Assembly: GCA_023419995.1 (NCBI GenBank)
Contig: JAEZXF010000220.1
Location: 1-7,919 of the forward strand
DNA: 7,919 nucleotides
Direction of reading: 5' to 3'
From: Pseudomonadota bacterium
GTDB lineage: Bacteria > Pseudomonadota > Alphaproteobacteria > Rhizobiales > Rhizobiaceae
A program made the translations under genes and the position numbers. Positions 7,289 to 7,919 of the stretch are shown here, in pieces. Each line of letters opens with the position of its first letter. The stretch's first letter is position 1. The notes below the pieces were generated by a model. It saw only the letters and a program-made list of their open reading frames with translations. It had not been told where the DNA came from and searched no databases.

Positions 7289-7307
7289 CCGTTCAGTTGC
7301 CGTTCAG
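7289..7307 (+). promoter_or_regulatory. Direct repeat, possible response-regulator binding site
   Basis: CCGTTCAG occurs at 7289-7296 and again at 7300-7307, a period of exactly 11 bases, so both copies face the same side of the helix. The second copy overlaps the -35-like element of the promoter ahead of the 89-aa exported protein gene. Direct repeats with 10-11 bp period next to a -35 are typical for OmpR/PhoB-family regulators. Which regulator binds, if any, is not known. Confidence 0.5.
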
Positions 7308-7324
7308 CTTGGGGGTTTTATATG
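7297..7324 (+). promoter_or_regulatory. Candidate promoter of the 89-aa exported protein gene
   Basis: TTGCCG (7297-7302) and TATATG (7319-7324) are 16 bases apart, inside the only AT-rich patch for hundreds of bases (TTTTATATGTATG). Transcription would start near 7331 and give a leader of about 54 bases containing two small hairpins. The intergenic gap after the channel stop is 97 bases with no clear terminator, so read-through from the channel gene is also possible. Confidence 0.5.
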
Positions 7325-7336
7325 TATGTCCGAAAA

Positions 7337-7376
7337 GGGGCGGTGCCCCGGTCCAACGGAGGCGGTGGAAACACCG
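7337..7376 (+). promoter_or_regulatory. Structured leader with hairpin between Shine-Dalgarno and start codon
   Basis: Hairpin 1 is GGGGC-GGT-GCCCC (7337-7349). GGAGG, a strong Shine-Dalgarno, lies at 7358-7362. It is followed immediately by hairpin 2, CGGTG-GAAA-CACCG (7363-7376), a perfect five-pair stem with a GNRA-type GAAA loop. Eight bases then lead to the ATG at 7385. Linearly the Shine-Dalgarno is 22 bases from the ATG, too far to work well. With hairpin 2 folded, the effective gap becomes about eight bases. No better-placed ribosome site is visible. Confidence 0.5.
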
Positions 7377-7384
7377 ACGAACGT

Positions 7385-7654
7385 ATGAACAAGCTTCTTG
7401 TCGCCATGGCCCTCGCAGCCGGCCTCGCCACGCCGGCGGCCGCATCGGCGGCGACGGTGACCAACCGCGACGACACGGCGCATACGCTGATCGTCACCGA
7501 GGGCGGCCAGCAGGTCGAGATGTCGATCGGCCCCGGAGAAAGCATCGAGATCTGCCCGACGGGCTGCTTCGTGACCATGCCGAACGGCGACCGCGAGGTT
7601 CTGACCGGCACCGAGCGGCTGGAGATCGAGGCGAGCCGCGGCAAGATCTTCTAG
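7385..7654 (+). CDS. Small exported protein of unknown function (89 aa)
   Basis: A signal peptide (MNKLLVAMALAAGLATPAAASA, cleavage near residue 22) precedes a mature domain of about 67 residues. That domain alternates short beta-strand-like stretches: TVTNRDDTAHTLIVTEGG, VEMSIGPGESIEICPTGCFV, then TERLEIEASRGKIF at the end. Two cysteines in CPTGC (57 and 61) could form one disulfide or bind metal. The composition suggests a compact periplasmic beta-sandwich. It resembles conserved hypothetical proteins of Hyphomicrobiales from memory, without a known function. The start at 7385 is chosen because the signal peptide begins there. The same frame is open far upstream through the channel gene, but as an out-of-frame shadow. 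The gene has its own promoter-like sequence and terminator, so it is probably a single-gene unit under separate control. Confidence 0.82.
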   Translation: MNKLLVAMALAAGLATPAAASAATVTNRDDTAHTLIVTEGGQQVEMSIGPGESIEICPTGCFVTMPNGDREVLTGTERLEIEASRGKIF

Positions 7655-7677
7655 GACCTTTCCGCGACGCGGTTGCG

Positions 7678-7702
7678 AGGCCGGGCACCCGCCCGGCCTT
7701 TT
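7678..7702 (+). terminator. Rho-independent terminator after the 89-aa exported protein gene
   Basis: AGGCCGGGC (7678-7686), loop ACCC, GCCCGGCCT (7691-7699): a perfect nine-pair stem followed by more T residues (TTTGCTTTT). It lies 23 bases after the stop codon. This is the clearest terminator in the window. Confidence 0.9.
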
Positions 7703-7749
7703 GCTTTTGCGCGCGGGTCGCGCCGCGTCGGCGCAATGTCGCAAACAGG

Positions 7750-7780
7750 CTTCAACACCGCCGCCACCCCGCCCTATAGT
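7750..7780 (+). promoter_or_regulatory. Candidate promoter of the FAD-dependent oxidoreductase gene
   Basis: TATAGT at 7775-7780 is a good -10 in an otherwise GC-rich gap. The best -35 is the weak TTCAAC at 7751-7756, with an 18-base spacer. A terminator closes the previous gene upstream, so a promoter is needed between 7703 and 7812. The leader would be about 25 bases. Confidence 0.4.
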
Positions 7781-7812
7781 CGGCGCTCACGATCATGTCG
7801 GAGCAGGGGTCC

Positions 7813-7919
7813 ATGGCAGAGTTTCCGCAGAGGGCGCGGGTCGTCATCGTCGGCTTGGGCGGCATCGTCGGCGCGTCGATCGCCCATCACCTGATCGAGC
7901 GCGGCTGGGACGACATCGT
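7813..7919 (+). CDS. FAD-dependent oxidoreductase, dimethylglycine/sarcosine dehydrogenase-like (5' part, runs off right edge)
   Basis: Thirty-five codons are visible. After a short lead, RVVIVGLGGIVGASIAHHL (9-27) is the N-terminal beta-alpha-beta dinucleotide-binding fold of the DAO/GcvT-type flavoproteins, and LIERGWDDI continues as in dimethylglycine and sarcosine dehydrogenase relatives. In the family these enzymes oxidatively remove N-methyl groups from glycine derivatives and pass one-carbon units to folate, with FAD as cofactor. The substrate cannot be told from this fragment. ATG 7813 is chosen because GGAG (7800-7803) and AGGGG lie just upstream. An in-frame ATG at 7795 would add six residues and has no ribosome site. 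The first glycine of the usual GxGxxG is shifted (GLGGIVG). Confidence 0.72.
   Translation, partial: MAEFPQRARVVIVGLGGIVGASIAHHLIERGWDDI

Noticed and set aside
7088..7384. N-terminal extension of the 89-aa exported protein frame
   Set aside because: The extension overlaps the channel tail out of frame, is Arg/Pro-rich, and would bury the signal peptide that begins at 7385.
5553..7388. 611-residue plus-strand frame inside the channel gene
   Set aside because: Arg/His/Pro-rich out-of-frame product. Only its last 21 codons, 7326-7388, are discussed separately as a possible upstream frame.

Overview
The window is a high-GC chromosomal stretch of a Gram-negative alphaproteobacterium, most likely a member of the Hyphomicrobiales (Rhizobiales). 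Codon third positions are overwhelmingly G or C. It carries a tamA-tamB pair, an MscS-type channel with a long N-terminal DUF3772-like region, and the start of a dimethylglycine/sarcosine dehydrogenase-like flavoprotein, a mix familiar from rhizobial relatives. No species is claimed. There are no tRNA or rRNA genes, no CRISPR array, no insertion sequence, and no sign of recent horizontal transfer.

Left part (1-3253, minus strand): an outer-membrane biogenesis operon. tamA (Omp85-family barrel with POTRA domains) reads leftward and overlaps the start of tamB by one base (TGATG). tamB runs off the left edge after 441 codons. In the family, TamA sits in the outer membrane, and TamB spans the periplasm and connects to it. 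The pair is implicated in inserting outer-membrane proteins and in moving phospholipids between the membranes.

Middle (3254-4645): a 251-base divergent intergenic region, then on the plus strand a small exported four-cysteine protein of unknown function and an FMN-dependent nitroreductase. A GC-rich hairpin with a T-run follows the nitroreductase.

Right part (4681-7919, plus strand): a large mechanosensitive channel (868 aa, about 11 membrane segments, MscS core at the C-terminal end). Next is a short regulatory leader with unusual structure, and an 89-aa exported protein of unknown function closed by a textbook Rho-independent terminator. The window ends 35 codons into an FAD-dependent oxidoreductase.

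Most identified products concern the envelope (TamA, TamB, the channel and two small exported proteins). The nitroreductase and the flavoprotein look like independent metabolic units. Nothing here amounts to a clearly new multi-gene system. The most unusual stretch is 7289-7388. It has an 11-bp-period direct repeat over a promoter-like sequence, and a strong Shine-Dalgarno placed too far from the start codon, with a GAAA-capped hairpin in between that would bring the two together when folded. Very long open frames opposite or out of frame with these genes are GC-driven shadows and were left out.
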